A DNA stretch of 64,000 nt from Opitutus sp. (GTDB taxonomy: Bacteria > Verrucomicrobiota > Verrucomicrobiia > Opitutales > Opitutaceae), in NCBI GenBank assembly GCA_013821985.1, contig PNJQ01000001.1, positions 1-64,000 on the forward strand, read 5' to 3'. Positions 45,601-53,729 of the stretch are shown piece after piece; the first letter of the stretch is position 1; each line of letters opens with the position of its first letter. Both the position numbers and the translations under genes were made by a program. Below the pieces are notes generated by a model. The model was not told the DNA's origin, ran no database searches, and saw only the letters and a list, made by a program, of their open reading frames with translations.

Positions 45601-47514
45601 TTAGAGGACCTGCAGGGTCTTCCGGTAGAAGCGGAGGACTTCGTCGGGGTCTTCGGAGAAGAGGACGTAGTCTTTCATCCACGCGGGGGCGCGTTTCTCG
45701 GCGATGATGACGTCGAGCTGCTCCTTCAGGTCACCCCAGAAACCGGAGCCGAAAAACACATACGGTGTGCGCGGGCGGATGCCGAGTTTCAGGTTGCAGA
45801 GTTCGATGCCGATTTCCTCAAGCGTGCCGACGCCGCCGACGTTGAAGATGCAGAAATCCGCGACTTCGAACCATTTTTGGCGGAAGTGACGCGAGGTTTC
45901 CTGGAACGTGTTGAAGAAATCGACGCCGAGCTCGGGTGGCTGCGCCTCGAGTTCGAGGAAGCAAGCTCCGGTGAGCGCGCCTTTGGCGCGAGCGGTCTCG
46001 GTCGCGAGGCGCATGACGCCGCCGCCGCCGCCGGTGAGCACGCCGATGTTCGGACCGATGAAGCTGCCGAGTTTTTCCACGAGCGACGAAATGCGCGCGG
46101 TGTCATCGGCGTCGAGTTGCACGGCCGAGCCGTAGAACGCGAGGATGGGACTCTCCTGGAATTTTTTCGCCATCTCCTCGCGCACGAAGAAGCCGTGGCC
46201 CTTCTTGTAAGTGTGGAGGTAGAGATCGTTTGTCATCTCGTCGTGCCAATAGACGGGGATGCCGAGTGAGTTGAACGTATCGAGGCGCGCGTGCGCGTTG
46301 GACGAGAGAAAATAGCCATGGGTGCGCGAGGCGCGGCGGAAAATGACGCGCTTGAGCTTCACGTCGCCGAGGCGCGTGATGAGTTCCATGTGCTCGAGCA
46401 GATCCGGGAAATAATCGACGACGAGCGTGTCGGCATCGGCGGGCGCGCTGTCGAGCGCCTCGATCATGGTGTGCGCGCCGAGCGGGCAGGTGCCCCCCTC
46501 GAGGAGTTTTTTGAGCTCGTCGTCGTTGGCGCGGACGAGCACGGCGCGGTTTGTCATCGTGGCGCTTTGGCCGCGGACGGTGATTTTGGTTTTCGGCTTG
46601 GCGCCGCCGGAATCGACCGCCGGGTATTCGTCGAGGCACTTGTAGAGCGTGCTGACCGTCGAGAGGAGACGGGTGCGGCGCTTCATGAGCGTCTTGAACT
46701 CGGTGTCCTCGGCCGGCGGACTGCGGAAGACCTCCATCGAGACCATCGGATTCACGACGGGCTGGTCGCCCTTGTTGTAGATCTCCAGCATGACGTTTGT
46801 GCCGAACGTCTTCACCGGATCGAGCAGCACGGCGCTGGTGTGCAGGCCGAAGTTGCCCTCGCCCGGGTTGAGCACGACGAAGTGCTCCTTCAGATACATC
46901 GAGCAGCTCGTGAGAATGCCCGAGCGCGGCGGGATGGTGAGCGGCGAGGCGTCGTGGCGGATCTGGACCTTGTCGATGAAACTGCGACCGGCGTAGCCGG
47001 AGACGATGTGCTCGAAGTTCAGGCGCTGCAGGCGCGGGTTGAGGGTGTAGCTGACGGCGTGGGGCGTAAAAAACACCCGGCCTTGCGAGTCGATCGACGT
47101 CGTGTTCGGGAGCTTGAGGACGTTTTCCTGGACTGCGGTCCAGATTTCGGTCGAGGACAGTTTCGCCGCCGCCGGGGCGTAGAACAGCCGTCCCGCCGGC
47201 ATGCCCGGACGGAGGAGTTTGCGCCAGTAGGCGGCGTTCGGAAAACTGGTGTCGTAGAGTGAGGTCTCGACCTCGAGCAGGAGCCGGTTGCCCTCCACCG
47301 TGGGCGCGCCGAGCTGGAGCATCTCGATGCCGATGCGGGCGAGCGAGCTGCGCTCGGTGAAACGCAGTTCGGCGAGGCGGGCCTTGAGAAATTCCATTTC
47401 GCCCGGGTGGCGGGGCCAGAAAACAAGCGTCAAGGCGACGACGTCGCCGCCATTGCGGGACTTGATGGTCAGAATCTGGCCGTCGGTGCTATGCCAGAAT
47501 TGGTTTTCGTGCAT
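45601..47514 (-). CDS. LOG-family protein with a ~450-residue unknown N-terminal region
   Basis: A 637-residue protein. The C-terminal ~190 residues form a Rossmann fold with GGGGGVMRLATETARA (from residue 495) and VGGVGTLEEIGIEL (from about 559), the LOG motif of cytokinin-activating phosphoribohydrolases and so-called lysine decarboxylases. The usual PGG is VGG here, so catalysis is uncertain. Residues 1-450 are mostly beta and unrelated to any family I recognise. The start is the ATG at 47514, giving MHENQFWHSTDGQIL. It may bind nucleotide monophosphates. Confidence 0.78.
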   Translation of the reverse strand: MHENQFWHSTDGQILTIKSRNGGDVVALTLVFWPRHPGEMEFLKARLAELRFTERSSLARIGIEMLQLGAPTVEGNRLLLEVETSLYDTSFPNAAYWRKLLRPGMPAGRLFYAPAAAKLSSTEIWTAVQENVLKLPNTTSIDSQGRVFFTPHAVSYTLNPRLQRLNFEHIVSGYAGRSFIDKVQIRHDASPLTIPPRSGILTSCSMYLKEHFVVLNPGEGNFGLHTSAVLLDPVKTFGTNVMLEIYNKGDQPVVNPMVSMEVFRSPPAEDTEFKTLMKRRTRLLSTVSTLYKCLDEYPAVDSGGAKPKTKITVRGQSATMTNRAVLVRANDDELKKLLEGGTCPLGAHTMIEALDSAPADADTLVVDYFPDLLEHMELITRLGDVKLKRVIFRRASRTHGYFLSSNAHARLDTFNSLGIPVYWHDEMTNDLYLHTYKKGHGFFVREEMAKKFQESPILAFYGSAVQLDADDTARISSLVEKLGSFIGPNIGVLTGGGGGVMRLATETARAKGALTGACFLELEAQPPELGVDFFNTFQETSRHFRQKWFEVADFCIFNVGGVGTLEEIGIELCNLKLGIRPRTPYVFFGSGFWGDLKEQLDVIIAEKRAPAWMKDYVLFSEDPDEVLRFYRKTLQVL

Positions 47515-47702
47515 GGGATTGGCGAGACTGAGGCGGGGCCGGCGGCCTGACAAGTCCCGGATGGGCCGGATTCGCCGGCCTTTTGCACCCGGAAAAACTG
47601 GGCTGCCAAAGGGATTGATTTTTCGCCGCCCGCTGCGCAACGTCTCCCTTTTTAACGGCACAAAGTGCCCGGGCCGTTATCCAATCAGGCACCTCCAATC
47701 CA

Positions 47703-48560
47703 ATGAAATTCATCCGTTCCCTTACTGCTGGCGTGTGCGGCGCCGGCTTGCTGGCCGCGGCGATCGCGCAGCAGAACCCCGTCAAATTTGAACTGCCCCA
47801 AGTCGGTTCCGGTGCGCAGGCGCCCACGCAGCAGGCGGCTCCCGCGACCACGACGCCCGGCCAGACGGCGCCCGCAGCGCCCGCGGTGACCTTCACCGAG
47901 GCGCAGATGATGGAGGTTTACGGCTACATGCTCGGCGTTCGCATGAACCTCGCCGATCTCGAGTTCACGCCCGCGCAAATCGACGCGCTGGCCCGCGGCA
48001 TGACAATGGCCGCCACCGGCAAGCAGCCCACCTACGACGCCCAGCAGATCGGGCCGCAGCTCCAGGATCTCCTGCAGAAGAAGCAGCAGACGTTCATGAC
48101 CAAGCTCCGCAACGCCAACCTGGCGGACACCGCGGCGTTCTTCACCAAGCTGAAGGACAACAAGAACGTGAAGGAACTCGGTGGCACCGGCCTGCGCTAT
48201 GAAATTCTCACCGAAGGCAAGGGCGTCCTCGCCAAGGCCGGTCAGGTCGCAAAGATTCACTACACCGGCGCGTTCGTGAACGGCCAGGTGTTCGACACGT
48301 CGCTCCGCGCTCCCGAAGGCCAGAAACCCGAGCCGGTCGAAATCCTCGTCAAGGAAGGCACGATGATCCCGGGCATGCTCGAAGCGCTCGTCAAAATGCC
48401 GGTCGGCTCCAAGTGGCGCCTCTACATCCCGCCGCACCTCGCTTACGGCGACGACGGCGTGCCGCAGGCCGGCATCCCGCCCGCCGCGACGCTGATCTTC
48501 GAAATCGAACTCTTCGAAGTGAACGACGCCCCGCCGCAGCCGGAAGAAGCCAAAAAGTAA
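47703..48560 (+). CDS. FKBP-type peptidyl-prolyl isomerase, periplasmic (Mip-like)
   Basis: A 285-residue protein. Signal peptide residues 1-22 end AIAQ. A Pro/Ala/Gln-rich linker follows, then a dimerisation-like helical domain about 60-160 (MMEVYGYMLGVRMNLADLEF), and an FKBP domain about 165-275 with AKIHYTGAFVNGQVFDTS, EGTMIPGMLEAL and HLAYGDDGVPQAGIPPAATLIFEIEL. It assists folding of secreted proteins. A strong terminator follows immediately. Charged tail PQPEEAKK. Confidence 0.9.
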   Translation: MKFIRSLTAGVCGAGLLAAAIAQQNPVKFELPQVGSGAQAPTQQAAPATTTPGQTAPAAPAVTFTEAQMMEVYGYMLGVRMNLADLEFTPAQIDALARGMTMAATGKQPTYDAQQIGPQLQDLLQKKQQTFMTKLRNANLADTAAFFTKLKDNKNVKELGGTGLRYEILTEGKGVLAKAGQVAKIHYTGAFVNGQVFDTSLRAPEGQKPEPVEILVKEGTMIPGMLEALVKMPVGSKWRLYIPPHLAYGDDGVPQAGIPPAATLIFEIELFEVNDAPPQPEEAKK

Positions 48561-48588
48561 GCGGCGCGAAACGCTTTTTGAAAACGAA

Positions 48589-48617
48589 ACGCCCTCCTGC
48601 AAAGGAGGGCGTTTTTT
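48589..48617 (+). terminator. Rho-independent terminator after the FKBP gene
   Basis: Stem ACGCCCTCC/GGAGGGCGT (about 48589-48597 with 48604-48612) with a TGCAAA loop is followed by TTTTTT. It lies about 28 bases past the stop. Confidence 0.9.
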
Positions 48618-48678
48618 GTCAGTCGAGATTCGGAACGCCTGTGCCGCGCGCGGGCGCGGGCGAAATGCCAAGTGGCTG

Positions 48679-49014
48679 TCAGCGAATGCGCGGCGAGAGC
48701 TTGCGCAGCGCCGATGCGATATCGGTTTCGCCGGTCGCGAGCAGATCTTCGCTCGTGTAAACCGAGACCGGCTGAATGCTGTCGGTGATGCGGCCAACCT
48801 TGGTCACGGTCTGGGGCAGGTGGGAGCCGGTGAGCATGACCTTCTTCTCCTTCTTGTCGCAGGCGCATTTACCCTTCTCGCATTTGCAGTCCTTGCAGTC
48901 GGTGCAGCACTTCTCGTCCTTTTTGTCGGCCGGTTTGGCATTATCGGCAGCGAACAGCGCGGGAGCCAACACGAGCGCCGCGGTCGCGAGGAGCGTGGTC
49001 AGGGTCTTTTTCAT
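48679..49014 (-). CDS. small Cys-rich secreted protein with TonB-plug-like tail
   Basis: A 111-residue protein. Signal peptide residues 1-23 end FAA. A lysine-rich stretch carries seven cysteines at 36, 37, 40, 43, 45, 50 and 52 (CCTDCKDCKCEKGKCAC), a metallothionein-like metal-binding pattern. The tail (60-111) reads LTGSHLPQTVTKVG then SIQPVSVYTSEDLLATGETDIASALRKLSP, which resembles the first part of TonB-receptor plug domains (TGSRIP ... PVxVxxxEDLxxTG ... ALRxL). No beta barrel follows. The start is the ATG at 49014. Confidence 0.72.
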   Translation of the reverse strand: MKKTLTTLLATAALVLAPALFAADNAKPADKKDEKCCTDCKDCKCEKGKCACDKKEKKVMLTGSHLPQTVTKVGRITDSIQPVSVYTSEDLLATGETDIASALRKLSPRIR

Positions 49015-49060
49015 GGGGAGGAATTTGATGGGGAAGTCGGAGTTTCGCAACTCCGGGCAT

Positions 49061-50125
49061 TCATCCGACCGCGAGCGCCGCTCCCAGTTCCGCGAGGAAG
49101 CGGTCGATCGTCTCCGGCCGGGTCGCCCACGAGGTCATTAGCCGGTAGCCTCGCGCGCCGATGAAAAGATGAAAGTGCCAGCCTCGCGCGCGCAGCGCCT
49201 CGACGGCGACCTGTGGCATTTCGACGAACACGCCGTTGGCTTCCGGTTCGACGCAAAGTTTCGTGCCCGGCAGTGCGCGCAATCCGTCGGCGAGTCGCTG
49301 CGCCATCGCATTGGCGTGTGCCGCGTGCCGCAGCCAGGCGCCTCCCTCGAGCATGCCGCACCACTGCGCGCTGGCGAAACGCTGCTTCGAGGCGAGTTGG
49401 GCGCCCTGCTTTACGCGATACTCAAACTCGCGCGCGTGCTCGCGCCGGAAAAACACCACCGCCTCGGTGGTGTTCATGCCGTTCTTCGTGCCGCCGAAAC
49501 TGAGCACGTCCACACCGGCGCGCCAGGTGAAGTCCGCGGGTTTGCCTCCGCGCGGGGCCAGTGCCGCCGCGGCGTTCGCAAAGCGGGCGCCATCCATGTG
49601 CACCGCGAGTCCGCGCGCGTGCGCAAGGTCCGTCAGCGCCCGGATCTCATCCGGCGTGTAGAGCGTGCCCCACTCGGTGCATTGCGTGAGTGAGAGCGCG
49701 CCGGGTTTCGGATAATGCACGCCGCGACCGCGGGCGAACACCGGCTCCACGTCGGCGGGACGCAGCTTGGCGTTCGGGCCATCGAGGGGGATCACCTTGC
49801 CACCGCCGAGAAAAAATTCCGGCGCGCTGCATTCGTCGGTCTCGAGGTGCGAGAGCGTGTGGCAAACGACGCTGTGATAGCTGCGGCAGAATTGCGCGAG
49901 CGCGAGCGAGTTGGCGGCCGTGCCGTTGAAGACGAAGAAGACTTCGCAATCCGTCTCGAACACGTCGCGGATGAGTTGTTTCGCGCGCGGCGTCCACGGA
50001 TCGTTGCCGTAAGAGGGCACGGTGTCGGCGTTGGCGGCGATGAGCGCCTCGAGTGCTTCGGGGGCCAGGCCGGCGGTGTTGTCACTGGCGAACGTGTAAT
50101 CGTCGAACGCGGGCATGCGGCTCAC
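49061..50125 (-). CDS. threonine aldolase-type PLP enzyme
   Basis: A 354-residue PLP-dependent beta-eliminating lyase-family protein. The PLP lysine is Lys214 in DVLSFGGTKNGMNTTEAV, with Asp178 (AVHMDGARFANAAAAL) pairing with the pyridine nitrogen. The N-terminal FASDNTAGLAPEALEAL and the DPWT segment fit low-specificity threonine aldolases, which split threonine to glycine and acetaldehyde. Glycine production here could serve purine or one-carbon metabolism with glyA. Confidence 0.87.
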   Translation of the reverse strand: MSRMPAFDDYTFASDNTAGLAPEALEALIAANADTVPSYGNDPWTPRAKQLIRDVFETDCEVFFVFNGTAANSLALAQFCRSYHSVVCHTLSHLETDECSAPEFFLGGGKVIPLDGPNAKLRPADVEPVFARGRGVHYPKPGALSLTQCTEWGTLYTPDEIRALTDLAHARGLAVHMDGARFANAAAALAPRGGKPADFTWRAGVDVLSFGGTKNGMNTTEAVVFFRREHAREFEYRVKQGAQLASKQRFASAQWCGMLEGGAWLRHAAHANAMAQRLADGLRALPGTKLCVEPEANGVFVEMPQVAVEALRARGWHFHLFIGARGYRLMTSWATRPETIDRFLAELGAALAVG

Positions 50126-50262
50126 GGTTGGCGAATCATCGGGCGTTGCCGAGTGTGAAGTGGGCCGGTGGGCGGTCGCCGCCTTCGGCGGGCGAATGGC
50201 GGGCGGGAAGACACGCAGCGTGCTCTTGCGCCGGGCGAGCGGGCGGTGTTCGGTGACGGCGG

Positions 50263-50808
50263 ATGCACGTGCCCCAGACCAATCTCTATCTCGTCGGCTT
50301 CACCGGCACCGGCAAGAGCACGGTCGGGCGCCACGCGGCGCGCGAGCTGGGTTTCGAATTTGTCGATAGCGACCACGTGATCGAGACGACGCATGGCAAG
50401 CCGGTCGCGCAGATTTTTGCGGAGGATGGCGAAGCGGGGTTTCGCGCGCTCGAACGAAAGTTCATCGAGGCGGGTCATCCGGTGGCCGGTTGCGTCGTGG
50501 CCTGCGGCGGCGGCCTCATCGTGCCGGATGGCATGCTGGAACTCGTGCGGGCGCGCGGCGTGACGATCTGCCTGCATGCGTCGCTCGCGACGATTTTGCA
50601 GCGGACCTCGCGCACCGCGCACCGACCGCTTCTGCAGGTGGAGAATCGCGAGGAGCGGTTGCGGACGCTTTATGCAGCCCGCGAAGCAATTTATCGCCGC
50701 ACCGGCACGATGGTGCTGACCGATGGGCGGCCGATGCGCGAAGTGGTCGCGCACGTGCTGCGCGTCTATCGGGCGGAGGAGCGCGAATGGAGTTTGAAAC
50801 ACGCATGA
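50263..50808 (+). CDS. aroK: shikimate kinase
   Basis: A 181-residue kinase of aromatic amino-acid synthesis. Walker A is GFTGTGKSTVGR (12-23), the shikimate-binding DSDHVIE follows (35-41), the EAGFRALER segment and CVVACGGGLIV also match, and the R-P-L-L in HRPLL is the lid. Length is normal. Its end overlaps the queG start by 22 bp. Confidence 0.95.
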   Translation: MHVPQTNLYLVGFTGTGKSTVGRHAARELGFEFVDSDHVIETTHGKPVAQIFAEDGEAGFRALERKFIEAGHPVAGCVVACGGGLIVPDGMLELVRARGVTICLHASLATILQRTSRTAHRPLLQVENREERLRTLYAAREAIYRRTGTMVLTDGRPMREVVAHVLRVYRAEEREWSLKHA

Positions 50809-51968
50809 GCGGTGGCGGGCTAGGTGTCGTGCGCGGCGCGGCGCGCGAGGCGTTGCGCGCGAGGCTGGCGGCCCTGGGGTTCGACGAAGTTCGGTTCGCC
50901 GCGGCGACGCCGGCCGGCGGCGGGGCGCTGCGGGCGTGGCTCGCGGCGGGAAATCACGCCGACCTCGCGTGGATGGAGCGCACGGCCGAGAAACGCGGCG
51001 ATGCCTCACAGGTGTTGAGCAGCGCGCGCACCGTGATTGTGCTGGGCGTGAATTATTCGGCCGCGACCGCACCGACCGAGCACCGGCCGCGCTGGGCGCA
51101 GTATGCGTTGCACGAGGATTATCACGACACGGTCAAGCCGGGGTTGGTCGCGGCCGGCCGCGTGCTCGAGGAAATGTTCCGCGTGAGCGCGGAGGATTAC
51201 CGCTACTACGTGGATACCGGGCCGGTGCTCGAGCGCGGCTGGGCGGCCCGGTCGGGACTCGGATTTCGCGGAAAGAACGGGATGCTGATTTCGCGTCGTC
51301 ACGGAAACTGGCTTTTTCTCGCGACCCTTCTGACCCGCGTGGCGATCGAGCCGGATGCGCCCCTGCGCGCAGAACTTCCGCGCGCGGACGGCGACGAGCC
51401 GGCGGGGCTGCTCTGCGGCAAGTGCACCCGATGCATCGAGGCGTGTCCGACGGCGGCGATCCCGGCGCCCGGAGTCATCGACGCGCGGCGGTGCATTTCC
51501 TACCAGACGATCGAAAACAAAGGCGTGATCCCGCGCGAACTGCGCGCGGGCATCGGCGATCGCGTTTACGGCTGCGACACGTGTCTGGAAGTGTGTCCGT
51601 GGAATCGTTTCGCGCAGGCAGGCCGCAGCGCCTTGCTCGTGGCGCGGCGCGAGTTGGCGGACCTGAGTGTGCGCGACTTGCTCGAGCTGAATCCGGAAAG
51701 CTTTGCCCGGATTTTCCGGCGGACGCCGATGAAGCGCGTGAAACTCACCGGCCTGCTGCGCAACGCGTGTGTGGTGGCAGGCAATTCCGGGGACCGTGCG
51801 CACCTGCCGCAACTCGCCTGCCTCGCACATCACGCGTCGGCGCTGGTGCGGGCGCACGCCGTGTGGGCCGTGCGGCGGCTCGCGCAGAGCAGGGGGGGAG
51901 CGGACGAATTGCTGGCGGACGCGCGAACCAGCGAAACGGATACAACCGTGCTGGCCGAATATGCCTGA
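50787..51968 (+). CDS. queG: epoxyqueuosine reductase
   Basis: A 393-residue cobalamin-dependent Fe-S enzyme making queuosine in tRNA. It has the VDTGPVLERGWAARSGLGFRG stretch, two 4Fe-4S motifs (CGKCTRCIEACPTAAI and GCDTCLEVCPWN), and a C-terminal HEAT-like end. The ATG at 50787 is chosen because GGAGGAG lies 6 bases before it; an ATG at 50805, which forms an ATGA overlap with the aroK stop, is possible. Cotranscribed with aroK. Confidence 0.92.
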   Translation: MEFETRMSGGGLGVVRGAAREALRARLAALGFDEVRFAAATPAGGGALRAWLAAGNHADLAWMERTAEKRGDASQVLSSARTVIVLGVNYSAATAPTEHRPRWAQYALHEDYHDTVKPGLVAAGRVLEEMFRVSAEDYRYYVDTGPVLERGWAARSGLGFRGKNGMLISRRHGNWLFLATLLTRVAIEPDAPLRAELPRADGDEPAGLLCGKCTRCIEACPTAAIPAPGVIDARRCISYQTIENKGVIPRELRAGIGDRVYGCDTCLEVCPWNRFAQAGRSALLVARRELADLSVRDLLELNPESFARIFRRTPMKRVKLTGLLRNACVVAGNSGDRAHLPQLACLAHHASALVRAHAVWAVRRLAQSRGGADELLADARTSETDTTVLAEYA

Positions 51969-51994
51969 GCGCGCCGACCCGGCTGCACCGGGTC

Positions 51995-52402
51995 TTACTT
52001 GGCTGCGAAGAGTTCGCGCATCTTTTCGGTGAAGATGGCGGGCGGTCGCACGGGCTCGCCTTTGGTGTTGATGAAGCCGTGCACGGTGAATCCCGTAACG
52101 AGCAACTCGTCGCCGCGCTTCACTTCGTAATCGAGGCGGATGCGCAGGAGAGGTTTGTCGGCGAGCGTCGTGATGACGGTGACATTGTCGTCGTAGAGAG
52201 CGGGTCGGAAATATTTTGCGCCCACTTCAATGACCGGCAGGCGGTAGCCCTGGGTTTCGAGGTCGCGGTAAACGACGCCGCACTCGCGGAGGAGCTGGGT
52301 GCGGCCGACTTCAAACCAGTTCAGGTAATTGCCGTGATAGACTACGCCCATCATGTCGGTCTCGGCGTAGCGGACGTTGATTTGGCTGCGGGAAACGAGC
52401 AT
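51995..52402 (-). CDS. acyl-CoA thioesterase, YbgC/FadM type (4HBT hot-dog)
   Basis: A 135-residue single hot-dog domain. The catalytic Asp16 is in RYAETDMMGVVYHGNYLNW, the classical 4HBT motif. Such enzymes hydrolyse acyl-CoA or acyl-ACP. It is followed at 5 bases by a GT4 gene and is next to the acyl-chain cluster on the other strand, so it may release or edit acyl chains there. Confidence 0.9.
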   Translation of the reverse strand: MLVSRSQINVRYAETDMMGVVYHGNYLNWFEVGRTQLLRECGVVYRDLETQGYRLPVIEVGAKYFRPALYDDNVTVITTLADKPLLRIRLDYEVKRGDELLVTGFTVHGFINTKGEPVRPPAIFTEKMRELFAAK

Positions 52403-52407
52403 GGGAA

Positions 52408-53568
52408 TCAGGAAGCGGGGGCGGTCGGCGGTGGTCCGAACAGCGTTTGCGCCGCGTGATCCCAGGTGTGGCGCAGGGCGCGCGCGCGTCCGGCGGCGCC
52501 GAGGCGCTGGCGGAGTTCGGGATCGCCGATGAGGCGCGCGAAAGCGGCGGCGAGCGCCGCCGGATCTTCGGGCGGCACAAGCAGGCCCGTCTCGCCATCG
52601 AGCACGGCTTCGGGGACGCCGCCGATTGCATGCGCGACGACCGGCAGGCCATAGGCGCCGGCTTCAAGGTAAACGAGACCGAAGCCTTCAACGCTCAATT
52701 TGTGCGGCATGCTGGTCATCGCGAAGATGTCCGCTTGCGCGTAGATCGGGCCGAGTTGCTCGTCGGAAATGTCGCCCAGAAATTTGACCGGGAAGCCGGC
52801 GTCGGCTGCGGCGGCGCGCAAAGCGGGCTCGTAGTTTTCCTTTCCGTGTCCGCCGACGAGCCAGTATTCCAGACGGGCCCGGACGGGCGAGGGGAGGGCT
52901 TTGAGCGCTTCGATGACGCGGAGTTGTCCCTTGCGGGGATGGATGCGGGCGACGGTGAGGATGATCAGACGGTCGTTCGCAACTCGCGAAGCGGCCGACT
53001 CGGGCGCCCGGGCGGCAAATTCGGCGCGCAGTGCGCCTGGGGTCAACGCGACCTTGTGCGCCGTGCTCGGAAACAGATCGATGAGCAGGCGTTCCGCGTA
53101 TCGGCTCACGACGCTGATCCGGTCCGCGCGGGCGAACAGCCGCCGGGCGCTCGCCCGGGTGAGCGGTCGCATCGCCAGCCGCAGGATTTCCGAACCGTGC
53201 AGCGTGATGTGCAAGCGCCCCGGTGGGAGGACGTCGAAGAATTGCAGGATGAGCATGGACAGCAGCGGCCCCGGCTCCGGCACGTAGAGAATCGCGTTTT
53301 GCCACTCCTCGCGGTGCGCCAAGAGAAAGCGCGCCATCCGCCACTGGTTGCGCAGGCTGTGCGAGCTATCGAGGTTGAGCCGCTTCACGCTGAACGGCCA
53401 GGTCGGCTCCTGGACTCCCGGCGGCAACCGGGGGGCCCACACTTCCATCGGCCAGCCGGCGCGCGCGCAGGCTGCCGCCATCTCCGCCGTGTAAACCGCA
53501 ATTCCTCCGCGATGCGGGAAGAATTCGTGGGTTACCGCAACGATACGTTGGGCCGGCTCGGAAGACAT
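52408..53568 (-). CDS. family 4 glycosyltransferase (PimB-like)
   Basis: A 386-residue GT-B enzyme. The N-terminus has VAVTHEFFPHRGGIAVYTAEMAAAC, the acceptor-side LHITLHGSEILRL, and the C-terminal half has LTVARIHPRKGQLRVIEAL and a donor loop SVEGFGLVYLEAGAYGLPVVA with Glu-x7-Glu. PimB-type GT4 enzymes mannosylate phosphatidylinositol-like lipids; the acceptor here is not known. It is divergent from the acyl-chain gene run. Confidence 0.87.
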   Translation of the reverse strand: MSSEPAQRIVAVTHEFFPHRGGIAVYTAEMAAACARAGWPMEVWAPRLPPGVQEPTWPFSVKRLNLDSSHSLRNQWRMARFLLAHREEWQNAILYVPEPGPLLSMLILQFFDVLPPGRLHITLHGSEILRLAMRPLTRASARRLFARADRISVVSRYAERLLIDLFPSTAHKVALTPGALRAEFAARAPESAASRVANDRLIILTVARIHPRKGQLRVIEALKALPSPVRARLEYWLVGGHGKENYEPALRAAAADAGFPVKFLGDISDEQLGPIYAQADIFAMTSMPHKLSVEGFGLVYLEAGAYGLPVVAHAIGGVPEAVLDGETGLLVPPEDPAALAAAFARLIGDPELRQRLGAAGRARALRHTWDHAAQTLFGPPPTAPAS

Positions 53569-53692
53569 GGAGGGTCCGTTTAGCCGGGGCGGAACCCCGG
53601 GAGCCAGCGAATTATTTCACCGGAGCTTGACGAACCTTCGTCTCAGGGCGGGGTCTGTGCGAAGTCCCCCATGAACCCTTGGATTTTTAGGG

Positions 53693-53722
53693 TTTACACT
53701 CCTATTCACCGTCACCTATTTA
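53693..53722 (+). promoter_or_regulatory. candidate promoter of the acyl-chain gene run
   Basis: TTTACA (53693-53698) and TATTTA (53717-53722) are 18 bases apart in a locally AT-rich island, contrasting with the GC-rich surroundings. The start of transcription would fall at or near the ATG at 53730, implying a leaderless mRNA; that is inference. Confidence 0.3.
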
Positions 53723-53729
53723 GTTCTAA

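Noticed and set aside
47565-47600. Hairpin GGCCGG/CCGGCC followed by TTTT upstream of the FKBP gene
   Set aside because: Short stem and T-run; position within the divergent promoter gap makes a terminator role unclear.
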